From Lysobacter sp. Root916 (lineage in GTDB: Bacteria > Pseudomonadota > Gammaproteobacteria > Xanthomonadales > Xanthomonadaceae): 45,536 bases of DNA. A program made the translations under genes and the position numbers. Shown in pieces: positions 1 through 6,799 of this stretch. The notes beneath the pieces are model-generated. The model was not told where the DNA came from, did no database searches, and saw nothing but the letters and a program-made list of their open reading frames with translations. Position 1 is the stretch's first letter, and each line of letters starts with the position of its first letter. The stretch covers positions 1 to 45,536 of the forward strand of contig NZ_LMJF01000012.1 in assembly GCF_001429785.1 (NCBI RefSeq), read 5' to 3'.

Positions 1-84
1 GACGCCGAGCAGCCGCGCCCGGTCTGGCTGCGCGATGGTGGCACCCTGGTGCTGTGGCTTCTACCGATATCAAAAGAAGGCTAA
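1..84 (+). CDS. C-terminal end of a gene entering from the left (unknown product)
   Basis: Frame 1 is open from the window edge to a TAA at 82-84. Its first 19 codons have the strong third-position G/C bias of the neighbouring genes, and the last eight codons do not. The visible tail contains RPVWLRDGGTLVLWLLP. Too little is present to name the product. Frame 2 is also open for a while, so the frame choice rests on codon bias and on the plausible stop. Confidence 0.35.
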   Translation, partial: DAEQPRPVWLRDGGTLVLWLLPISKEG

Positions 85-119
85 GGGGCGAGAGACGCTA
101 CTTGCTGTCAGCGATGAGA

Positions 120-383
120 TCAGGGCTCCGGCGGCGCACGCAACATCGGCTTGACCAGCATCGCGATGCCCGCCAGCAACAGCAGCACGCCCGTTCCCAG
201 GGTCCAGTAAGCGCCGTGGTTGCCGGGCGCCATATGACTGTTCCAATAGGCGCCGCCCGCGCCGAACACCACCAGTACCGCGCCGAAGCCGAAGCTGCCC
301 AGGCCGAGCAGCAACGCCAGCCACACCGGCAGGCGCAGGAACACCATGCCCCATGCGGCCAGCACCAGCACTGCGTAGGCCAT
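120..383 (-). CDS. Small inner-membrane protein, unknown function
   Basis: This 87-residue protein is mostly hydrophobic, with predicted membrane segments at about residues 3-19, 20-42 and 62-78. The middle loop contains GGAYWNSHMAPGNHGAYW. The start is supported by an AGGGAG ribosome binding site 5 nt upstream of the ATG. It lies between the end of the left-hand gene and dusA, facing away from dusA. I do not recognise a named family; it reads like one of the many small integral membrane proteins of xanthomonads. Confidence 0.6.
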   Translation of the reverse strand: MAYAVLVLAAWGMVFLRLPVWLALLLGLGSFGFGAVLVVFGAGGAYWNSHMAPGNHGAYWTLGTGVLLLLAGIAMLVKPMLRAPPEP

Positions 384-536
384 GATCGCTCCCTATCGCC
401 GACCGCCCTAAGTTAGCGGCAGCGCGGTCCGCCAACAATGCGCGACAGGGCCTGCCGCTCGGTGTCGGCGCAATGGCCGGCATACGCCCAGCCGGCACCG
501 GTCGGGCCCCAGAGCCGGGGCTCGGCCGCCGCCCCG

Positions 537-542
537 TACAAT
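537..542 (+). promoter_or_regulatory. -10 box (TACAAT) of dusA
   Basis: TACAAT lies 7 nt upstream of the ATG at 550, which would place the transcription start on or next to that ATG. An earlier in-frame ATG at 541 lies inside the box, so the downstream ATG is the better start. The -35 region is weak. The geometry suggests a leaderless mRNA. Confidence 0.45.
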
Positions 543-549
543 GCGCGCC

Positions 550-1548
550 ATGACCGCCGCCACCGCCATTCCCGCCGCGCAACTGCGTCTGTCCGTCGCC
601 CCGATGATGGACTGGACCGACACCCAGTGCCGGGTCTTCCACCGCGCGCTGGCGCCGCATGCGCGGCTGTATACCGAGATGGTCCACGCCAATGCGGTGA
701 TCCACGGCGATCGCGACCGTTTGCTGGCGATGGATCCGGTCGAGCATCCGGTGGCGCTGCAGTTGGGCGGCAGCGAGCCGGCGCTGCTGGCGCAGGCGGC
801 GCGGATCGGCGCCGAGCGCGGGTTCGACGAGATCAATCTCAACTGCGGCTGTCCCTCCGACCGCGTCCAGGCCGGGCGGTTCGGCGCCTGCCTGATGCGG
901 GAGCCGGCGCTGGTGGCCGATTCGGTCGCGGCCATGGTCGCGGCTTGCGACGTGCCGGTGACGGTGAAGTGCCGGCTCGGGGTCGACGACGACCAGCATT
1001 ACGAGGTGTTCCTGGCCTTCATCGAGCGCGTCGCCGCGGCCGGCTGCGGCATGTTCGTGGTGCATGCGCGCAATGCCTGGCTCAAGGGGCTGTCGCCGAA
1101 GGAAAACCGCGAAGTGCCGCCGCTGCGCTACGACTGGGCCTACCGACTGAAGCAGGACCATCCTGAGCTGCAGGTGATCGTCAACGGCGGCATCGCCAGC
1201 CAGGCCGACGCGACCGCGCACCTGGCCCACAGCGACGGCGCCATGCTCGGCCGCGCCGCCTATCACGATCCCTATTTGCTGCATCGGCTGGACGTGGCCT
1301 GGTTCGGCGGGGAGCTGCGCAGCCGCGCCGAGCTGCTGCGCGGGCTGCGGCCCTATGTCGAAGGCCAGCTCGCGCGCGGGGTCGCGCTCAAGCACATCAC
1401 CCGCCATGTGCTCGGCCTGTTCCACGGCGAGCGCGGCGGGCGCGCGTTCCGGCAAGTGCTCAGCGAGGGCGCGCACCGGCCCGGCGCGGACTGGTCGTTG
1501 GTGGAACGCGCGCTGGCGCTGACCGAAGCGCGGGCCGACGCGGCATGA
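550..1548 (+). CDS. dusA: tRNA-dihydrouridine(20/20a) synthase DusA
   Basis: FMN-dependent enzyme that reduces uridine 20/20a in the D-loop of tRNAs with NADPH. The protein has the family opening LSVAPMMDWTD, the active-site motif NLNCGCPSDRV (the second cysteine is the expected proton donor, about residue 101), VKCRLGVDD, and a late GRAAYHDPYLL motif. Its 332 residues fit the DusA subgroup. The start at 550 is preferred over the in-frame ATG at 541 because the latter overlaps the -10 box; no Shine-Dalgarno is visible. Its stop overlaps the start of the next gene by four bases (ATGA), so the two are probably translationally coupled. Confidence 0.93.
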   Translation: MTAATAIPAAQLRLSVAPMMDWTDTQCRVFHRALAPHARLYTEMVHANAVIHGDRDRLLAMDPVEHPVALQLGGSEPALLAQAARIGAERGFDEINLNCGCPSDRVQAGRFGACLMREPALVADSVAAMVAACDVPVTVKCRLGVDDDQHYEVFLAFIERVAAAGCGMFVVHARNAWLKGLSPKENREVPPLRYDWAYRLKQDHPELQVIVNGGIASQADATAHLAHSDGAMLGRAAYHDPYLLHRLDVAWFGGELRSRAELLRGLRPYVEGQLARGVALKHITRHVLGLFHGERGGRAFRQVLSEGAHRPGADWSLVERALALTEARADAA

Positions 1549-2456
1549 TCGGTCGCGATCGCGAGGCCTTCCTGGCGATCGCGCGCGACTGCGTGCCGGA
1601 CTTCGGGCCGGCCACCGCGCGCGCCGCCTTCCTGGTCGCGCCCGACGGCTTCGCGCGCGCCGAGCAGTCGGCCGGCGACAACCGCTACATGGCTGCGGCC
1701 GAGGGCTTCGATCCGGGCCTGGCCAGCGCCCAGCACCGCGAGCTGCAGCGCGCGCTGTCGGCGCTGCTGCCGACCGTGTGTTTCGCCGGCGACCCGGACA
1801 CGCCCGACGCGCTGTTCCCCAACAACGTCTACGCGACCGCGCCCGGCCGCACCCTGATCGGGCGCATGCGCCACCCGGTGCGCCAGCGCGAGGCCGCGCG
1901 CGCCGACATCCGGGCTTTTTTCCGCGAGGTGCTGGGCTACACCGAGATCGACCTCTCGACCCAGCCGCACCCCTGCGAGCTCACCGGCGCGCTGGTGATC
2001 GACCGCGCGCGCGGGCTGGGCTACTGCGGTCTGTCCGAGCGCTGCGACGCCGAGGGCGCGCGTCTGATGCACGAGGCCCTGGGCCTGCGCGCGACCCTGC
2101 TGTTCGACCTGGCGCCCGGCGAATACCACACCAACGTGGTGTTGGCGGTGCTGGCCGGCCGCGCCGCCCTGATCTGCCCGGGCGGCTTCGCCGACCCGGC
2201 CGCGGCCGCCGCGATCGCCGAGGTGTATGCGCCGCATGCGATCGAACTGAGCCCGGCCGAGCACGCCGCCTTCGCCGGCAACGCGATCGCGCTGTCGCCG
2301 GACCGGGTCTGGATGAGCACGCGCGCGGCCGAGGCCCTGAGCGCGGCCAGCCGGGCCGGGCTGGAGCGCGCCGGCTTCGCCGTGGCCGCGGTCGCGCTGG
2401 ACGCGATCGAAGCCGGCGGCGGCTCGCTGCGCTGCTGCGTGGGCGAGATCTACTGA
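1545..2456 (+). CDS. Arginine-deiminase-fold hydrolase (CtlX / amidinotransferase-like)
   Basis: The 303-residue protein has the landmarks of the guanidino-group-modifying superfamily: PDALFPNNVYAT near residues 87-98, an acidic CELTGALVID (Glu145), the histidine motif EYHTNVVL (His195), and a C-terminal GGGSLRCCVGE with the nucleophile Cys297 or Cys298. Family members hydrolyse guanidino or ureido compounds such as citrulline, arginine or methylated arginines. The closest group I can recall is the citrulline-utilisation hydrolase CtlX, but substrate cannot be assigned from sequence. It overlaps dusA by 4 bp. An arginase gene lies at 21939-22862, so the strain has at least two guanidino-type hydrolases in this window. 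Confidence 0.75.
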   Translation: MIGRDREAFLAIARDCVPDFGPATARAAFLVAPDGFARAEQSAGDNRYMAAAEGFDPGLASAQHRELQRALSALLPTVCFAGDPDTPDALFPNNVYATAPGRTLIGRMRHPVRQREAARADIRAFFREVLGYTEIDLSTQPHPCELTGALVIDRARGLGYCGLSERCDAEGARLMHEALGLRATLLFDLAPGEYHTNVVLAVLAGRAALICPGGFADPAAAAAIAEVYAPHAIELSPAEHAAFAGNAIALSPDRVWMSTRAAEALSAASRAGLERAGFAVAAVALDAIEAGGGSLRCCVGEIY

Positions 2457-2598
2457 GGCCGTTGACCACGATGTCATCGCCGCGGGGCAAGTGCGGCGGT
2501 CGCGGCCCTCGAATTCCAGTACCGGACGGTTTCGCCGACGCTCCGCGCCATTGCTCGCAAGTACGGGCCTGAATGGTGGCTGGGAGGTAAAGAAAAAG

Positions 2599-2614
2599 TT
2601 CAGACCGGATTCAC
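2599..2614 (+). promoter_or_regulatory. Possible PhoP-type direct-repeat operator
   Basis: TTCAG-N6-TTCAC forms two near-identical half sites spaced 11 bp apart, the layout of PhoP-family binding sites. It lies about 75-90 bp upstream of the PepSY gene that begins the phoPQ cluster, with a weak -10-like TATTGT at 2657. Autoregulation is inferred from position and geometry. Confidence 0.35.
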
Positions 2615-2689
2615 CGCTCCGTTTCGAGAATGCCACCTCATCCAGCGCCCGTGCGCTATTGTTCCGTCACGTTGTCCTGCCGAGTCCCC

Positions 2690-3067
2690 ATGAAGATCCT
2701 GTCCGCCCGAGTCATGGCTACGCTGCTGCTCGCCGCTACCGCGGTCGGGGCGGGCGACGCCTGGGCGCAGGACCGGGGCGGTCGCGGCCAGGGTCAGGGC
2801 CAGGAGCGGCGCGACCGCGACGACGGCCATGACCGGCACGAAGGCCATCGCGCGTTGTCCGATGCTGTGCGCCGCGTCGAACGCGAAAGCGGCGGCGGCC
2901 AGGTCCTGAGCGCCGAGCGCGTGCCGTTCGACGGCCGCGACGTCAATCGGGTCAAGGTCGTCGATCCCAGCGGTCGGGTCCGGATCTACATGGACGACCC
3001 GCAGCAGGGCCGCGAACGGCGCGACGACGGCGGCCGTACACGCGGCGACGACAACGACAACGACTAA
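2690..3067 (+). CDS. Periplasmic PepSY-like protein upstream of phoPQ
   Basis: A 125-residue exported protein. The N-terminus MKILSARVMATLLLAATAVG is a signal peptide ending near DAWAQ. A low-complexity Arg/Asp/Gly/His-rich linker follows, then a short PepSY-type unit (HRALSDAVRRVERESGGGQV ... VNRVKVVDPSGRVRIYMDD) and a second charged tail. The ATG at 2690 is chosen because it starts the signal sequence; an upstream in-frame start would bury it. It sits 54 bp before phoP, an arrangement seen in xanthomonads. PepSY proteins in such positions may modulate the sensor kinase; that role is inference. The charged linkers could bind metals or lipid A. Confidence 0.75.
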   Translation: MKILSARVMATLLLAATAVGAGDAWAQDRGGRGQGQGQERRDRDDGHDRHEGHRALSDAVRRVERESGGGQVLSAERVPFDGRDVNRVKVVDPSGRVRIYMDDPQQGRERRDDGGRTRGDDNDND

Positions 3068-3121
3068 CCTCTGGCGTAGAGGTCGCGCCCTCCGGCGCGG
3101 TCGACTGATAAGGGAGTGCCC

Positions 3122-3805
3122 ATGCGAATTCTGTTGGTCGAAGACGAAGCACCGCTGCGCGAGACTCTGGCCGCGCGCCTGAAGCGGGAAGGCTTCGCTG
3201 TGGATGCCGCCCAGGACGGCGAGGAAGGCCTGTACATGGGCCGCGAAGTCCCGTTCGACCTGGGCATCATCGACCTCGGCCTGCCCAAGATGTCGGGCAT
3301 GGAGCTGATCAAGGCCCTGCGCGACGAAGGCAAGAAGTTCCCGGTCCTGATCCTGACCGCTCGTTCGAGCTGGCAGGACAAGGTCGAGGGCCTCAAGCAG
3401 GGCGCCGACGACTACCTGGTCAAGCCCTTCCACGTCGAAGAGCTGCTGGCGCGCCTCAACGCGCTGGTGCGCCGCGCCGCGGGCTGGAGCAAGCCGACCC
3501 TGGAATGCGGGCCGGTCATGCTGGACCTGGCCGCGCAGACGGTCAGCGTCGCCGGCACCAACGTCGACCTGACCAGCTACGAATACAAGGTGCTGGAGTA
3601 CTTGATGATGCACGCCGGCGAGCTGGTCTCGAAGGCCGACCTCACCGAGCACATCTACCAGCAGGATTTCGACCGCGACTCCAACGTGCTCGAAGTCTTC
3701 ATCGGCCGCCTGCGCAAGAAGCTGGACCCGGACGGCGCGATGAAGCCGATCGAGACCGTGCGCGGCCGCGGCTACCGCTTCGCCATTCCGCGCAGCGGGG
3801 AGTAA
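3122..3805 (+). CDS. phoP: Response regulator, OmpR/PhoP family
   Basis: The 227-residue protein has a receiver domain (residues 1-115: acidic pocket ED at 7-8, phosphoacceptor Asp51 in IIDLGLPKMSG, LTARSS, and VKPFH) followed by an OmpR-type winged-helix domain (about 125-225, ending VRGRGYRFAIPRSGE). Sequence and synteny (PepSY, regulator, PhoQ-like kinase) match the PhoP of xanthomonads, which responds to low divalent cations or cationic peptides and controls envelope genes. The start at ATG 3122 has AGGGAG five bases upstream; a GTG two codons earlier overlaps that ribosome binding site. A direct repeat upstream of the PepSY gene could be its own operator. Confidence 0.88.
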   Translation: MRILLVEDEAPLRETLAARLKREGFAVDAAQDGEEGLYMGREVPFDLGIIDLGLPKMSGMELIKALRDEGKKFPVLILTARSSWQDKVEGLKQGADDYLVKPFHVEELLARLNALVRRAAGWSKPTLECGPVMLDLAAQTVSVAGTNVDLTSYEYKVLEYLMMHAGELVSKADLTEHIYQQDFDRDSNVLEVFIGRLRKKLDPDGAMKPIETVRGRGYRFAIPRSGE

Positions 3806-3887
3806 GGACGGGCTTCGTCCGGCCGCGGCCGGGCGAGGACGTCGGGCCGGGCATGCGGGCGGACGCCATTTCCAGCGAACCTAAGCG

Positions 3888-3919
3888 ACCGGGCGCGAAC
3901 ACGATTCGCGCCCGGTTTT
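3888..3919 (+). terminator. Intercistronic hairpin with short T-run between phoP and phoQ
   Basis: Perfect 12-bp stem (3888-3899 with 3905-3916), 5-nt loop CACGA, followed by TTTT. It looks like an intrinsic terminator but lies between regulator and kinase genes, so it may act as a partial terminator or RNA-stability element that lowers kinase relative to regulator. Confidence 0.55.
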
Positions 3920-3944
3920 CGTTGCTGCGCCAGAGGCCACGGCC

Positions 3945-5342
3945 ATGAGCTGGGGCCAAGCGCGCTCGCTGCGCGCCCGCCAGCTGCTGGCGGCCAGCCT
4001 GGGCCTGCTGGCCTTCCTGGCCCTGGCCGGCTACGCCCTGGACCGCGCCTTCCTCGACACCGCCGAGAACAACCTGCGCGAGCGCCTGCACGGCTACGCC
4101 CTGGCCTATGCGGCCAAGGGCGACTTCGACCGCAGCGGCGAGTTCGTCGAACCTTATGAGCCGATCGACCCGCGCTTCGATCAGCCCGGCAGCGGTCTGT
4201 ACGCCGAGTTGGTGCTGCCCAACGGGCATTGGGACTCGCCCTCGGCGCAGGGCCCGCTGCTGCCGGCCGCGTCCATGCTCAAGCCCAGCGAGCGCCGCTT
4301 CGAGGGCCCGCTGCCGATCACCGAGATCAACGGCGACGTCGGCGAGGCCTACCGCTACGGCATCGGCCTGACCTGGGCCGCGGGCGGCGATCCGCGCGCC
4401 GAGTTCCCGTACACGATCTACATCCTCGAGAACACGACCTCGCTCAGCGGCCAGGTCGCGGTATTCCGCGGCGCCCTGTGGCGCTACCTGGGCGGCGCCG
4501 GCTTCATTCTGCTGCTGCTGCAGGCGCTGATCATGCAGTGGAGCCTGCGCCCGCTGCAGCGCGTGATCGACGAGCTCAAGCGCGTGCAGCGCGGCCTGGC
4601 CTCGCGCATGAGCGAGCGCCACCCGCGCGAGCTGGAGCCGCTGACCGAGAGCATCAACGCCTTCATCGAGAGCGAGCGCGAGAACCTGGACCGCCAGCGC
4701 AACACTCTGGCCGATCTCGCCCACAGCCTGAAGACGCCGCTGGCGGTGCTGCGCGCGCGCCTGGACGACAACGCGCCCGACGGCGAGCTGCGCGAGGACG
4801 TGGACCTGCAACTGCGGCGCATGAACGACCTGGTGTCCTACCAGCTCGCGCGCGCGGCCTCGGGCGGCCACGCCCTGTTCGCCGCGCCGGTGGCGATCGA
4901 GCCGCATGCCGAGCAGATCGTGCGCGGCTTGGAAAAGGTCTATGCCGGCAAGGGCGTGCTGTGCGAGTTCGACGTCGCGCCCGACGTGCAGTTCCACGGC
5001 GAGCCGGGCGACCTGCAGGAGCTGCTGGGCAACCTGCTCGAGAACGCGTTCAAGTGGGCGCATTCGCGCGTGCTGCTGACGGTGACCCCGGGCGAAACCG
5101 CGCCCAACCGCCGCCCCGGCCTGTTGCTGGCGGTGGACGACGACGGCCCCGGCATACCGGCGGAGAAGGTCGCCCTGATCCTGCAGCGCGGCGTGCGCGG
5201 CGACGAGCGCGTGCACGGCCACGGCATCGGCCTGGCGATCGTGCAGGACCTGGTGCGCGGCTACCGCGGCACCCTGGACGTGGTGCCGTCGGAAGAGCTG
5301 GGCGGCGCGAGGTTCGAGGTCAAGCTGCCGCCGGGGCTTTGA
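3945..5342 (+). CDS. phoQ: Sensor histidine kinase, PhoQ-like
   Basis: A 465-residue membrane kinase. There are two transmembrane segments (about residues 13-33 and 180-200) around a ~145-residue periplasmic domain containing acidic stretches. A short HAMP-like linker follows, then the dimerisation/phosphotransfer domain with LAHSLKTPLAVLR (His260) and an HATPase domain with N box LLGNLLENAFKWA (Asn363, Asn367), VDDDGPGIP and GHGIGLAIVQDLV. This order and its place 140 bp after phoP indicate the cognate kinase. Ligand sensing (Mg2+, peptides, pH) is assumed from the family. It converges on mtfA, with a repeat element between them. Confidence 0.88.
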   Translation: MSWGQARSLRARQLLAASLGLLAFLALAGYALDRAFLDTAENNLRERLHGYALAYAAKGDFDRSGEFVEPYEPIDPRFDQPGSGLYAELVLPNGHWDSPSAQGPLLPAASMLKPSERRFEGPLPITEINGDVGEAYRYGIGLTWAAGGDPRAEFPYTIYILENTTSLSGQVAVFRGALWRYLGGAGFILLLLQALIMQWSLRPLQRVIDELKRVQRGLASRMSERHPRELEPLTESINAFIESERENLDRQRNTLADLAHSLKTPLAVLRARLDDNAPDGELREDVDLQLRRMNDLVSYQLARAASGGHALFAAPVAIEPHAEQIVRGLEKVYAGKGVLCEFDVAPDVQFHGEPGDLQELLGNLLENAFKWAHSRVLLTVTPGETAPNRRPGLLLAVDDDGPGIPAEKVALILQRGVRGDERVHGHGIGLAIVQDLVRGYRGTLDVVPSEELGGARFEVKLPPGL

Positions 5343-5360
5343 GGGGCGGTACGGGTTAAG

Positions 5361-5485
5361 AGCAAATCCCCCTCGATCCCCCTTTTGCAAAGGGGGAAGA
5401 CCAGCGGCCGTCGGGCGAGTCGCGATTCCAAATCGAACCGCCTGAGTCCCCCCCTTTGAAAAAGGGGGGGTAGGGGGGATTTGCT
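5361..5485. repeat. Mosaic inverted-repeat element between convergent genes
   Basis: The ends are inverted copies (AGCAAATCCCCC at 5361-5372 and its complement ending at 5485). Inside are two smaller hairpins, each pairing a C-run with a G-run across TTTTGCAAA and TTTGAAAAA. A ~45-bp unique centre separates the halves. The whole resembles a short non-coding dispersed repeat (REP/MITE type) and also forms a strong structure that may terminate both phoQ and mtfA. No coding function is seen. Confidence 0.7.
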
Positions 5486-5524
5486 GTTGTTGTTGCCGTT
5501 GCTCTCGCCCCGATTCCCCACCCC

Positions 5525-6271
5525 TCAACCAAACGGCGACGCCCCATAGAAGCGCCGCAGCTGCGCCGCGATCTCCGGCATCGCCGCGCGCAGCAGGGCG
5601 GGGTCGCTGAAGTGGTACTCGGTCGCGACCGCGAAAAACTCCTCCGGCGCTTCGGCTGCGTAGGGATCGATCAGGGTCTCGCGACCGGAATCGACCTCGT
5701 CGACGAAGCCGTCGTACACGCGCTGGAAATCGCGCGCCCACTCGCGCTGCCAGGGGCGCGGCAGCGGCGGGGTGCCGTCGAGCAGACCGTCGAGCGCGTC
5801 GAGCTTGTGCGCGATCTCGTGCGCGGCCACGCAGAAGCCCGCGCGCGGGTCCTCGCAGTCGGCCAGCACGTCGGCCCAGGACAGGATCACCGGCCCGGCG
5901 TCCCAGGCTTCGCCGATCAGCTCGTCCTGCCATTCGTGGAGCACACCGGCGGCGTCGATGTGGCTGCGATTGACCCGGAACGCATCCGGATAAACGATCA
6001 GCTGCGACCAGCCGCGCAGGCCTTCCTCGCCGAACTCCAGCAAGGGCAGGCAGCACAGCATCGCCAGCATGCAGCGTTGGCGATCGTCGAGGCTGAGCTC
6101 GCCGATCGGGCTGATGGTCTTCTCGTGCACGAAGCGCGCGACCAGCTCGCGCAGGCGCGCGTCGCGCGGCGCGTCCAGCGCTTGCGCCCACGGCACCGCC
6201 GCGCGTGCGTCGCGCCAGAGATCGTCGGCGATGGGCGGCGGGCGCCGCAGACGGCGCAGAAGTTCGAACAC
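5525..6271 (-). CDS. mtfA: Zinc-dependent peptidase MtfA (Mlc titration factor A family)
   Basis: The 248-residue protein carries the gluzincin motif HEIAH (residues 151-155) with the downstream APEEFFAVATEYHF glutamate expected as the third zinc ligand, plus the family segments LVARFVHEKTISP and VILSWADVLADC. In enterobacteria MtfA is a cytosolic aminopeptidase that also binds the glucose repressor Mlc; most non-enteric bacteria with MtfA lack Mlc, so here the substrate is open. No signal peptide is present. It converges on phoQ, with the repeat element at 5361-5485 between them. Confidence 0.88.
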   Translation of the reverse strand: MFELLRRLRRPPPIADDLWRDARAAVPWAQALDAPRDARLRELVARFVHEKTISPIGELSLDDRQRCMLAMLCCLPLLEFGEEGLRGWSQLIVYPDAFRVNRSHIDAAGVLHEWQDELIGEAWDAGPVILSWADVLADCEDPRAGFCVAAHEIAHKLDALDGLLDGTPPLPRPWQREWARDFQRVYDGFVDEVDSGRETLIDPYAAEAPEEFFAVATEYHFSDPALLRAAMPEIAAQLRRFYGASPFG

Positions 6272-6405
6272 GGCGGGCGAGGGCGCGGCGGAGGGAGCGA
6301 CAGGCTAACCGCAAGCGTTCGCCGACGCACAAACGGACGCGCCAAGAGAGCGAATGGGTGGACTAGGGCAACAGCCAGAGCGCGGCGCGCTCCAGTGGGT
6401 CGGGC

Positions 6406-6663
6406 TTAGCGGAACATGCCCGGCAGGAAGCTATGCCAGCGCGGCGACTGCAGACGGCCGTTGTTGGCGTCGCTGTGCACCGTGGGCTTGGCCTTGGGAT
6501 CGGTGCGCGTGGGCGCGACCACGGCGCGATTGTTCGCGCGCACCGTGTCCTTCTTCTGCGAGGCGCTTTCCGGGCAGCTTTCGTTCGCGCTCAGCTTGAC
6601 CTCGCGCGCGGCGACGCTCGCACTGGCGAGGGCGATCAGCAGGCAGAAGCAGATCCGTAGCAT
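6406..6663 (-). CDS. Small secreted protein, conserved-type, unknown function
   Basis: An 85-residue protein with a signal peptide (MLRICFCLLIALASASVAA) and a polar mature part containing one cysteine (NESCPES), a basic middle and a distinctive C-terminus RWHSFLPGMFR. The ATG at 6663 starts the signal sequence; much longer upstream extensions in the same frame run antisense to the next gene and are not credible. It is divergent from the fatty-acid-kinase fusion gene, with 136 bp between them. The conserved-looking C-terminus suggests a binding or anchoring role, but the family is not one I can name. Confidence 0.65.
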   Translation of the reverse strand: MLRICFCLLIALASASVAAREVKLSANESCPESASQKKDTVRANNRAVVAPTRTDPKAKPTVHSDANNGRLQSPRWHSFLPGMFR

Positions 6664-6799
6664 GGCGGAATCCTCGTTAGCCCGGATGGGTATCGCCACC
6701 GGACAGATCCGGACTATAGCGCGAAACTGTGCGCCCCGTTGCGGCAACCCATGCTGCGTCGCAGCAGGTTCGGACGAACGGTTCGGGCAGACTCCGGAC

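Noticed and set aside
541-549. Upstream in-frame ATG as the dusA start
   Set aside because: It overlaps the -10 box TACAAT; ATG 550 is the better start.
3699-6332. 877-codon minus-strand open frame over phoQ and mtfA
   Set aside because: Runs antisense to phoQ, through the repeat, then out of frame in mtfA; no domain.
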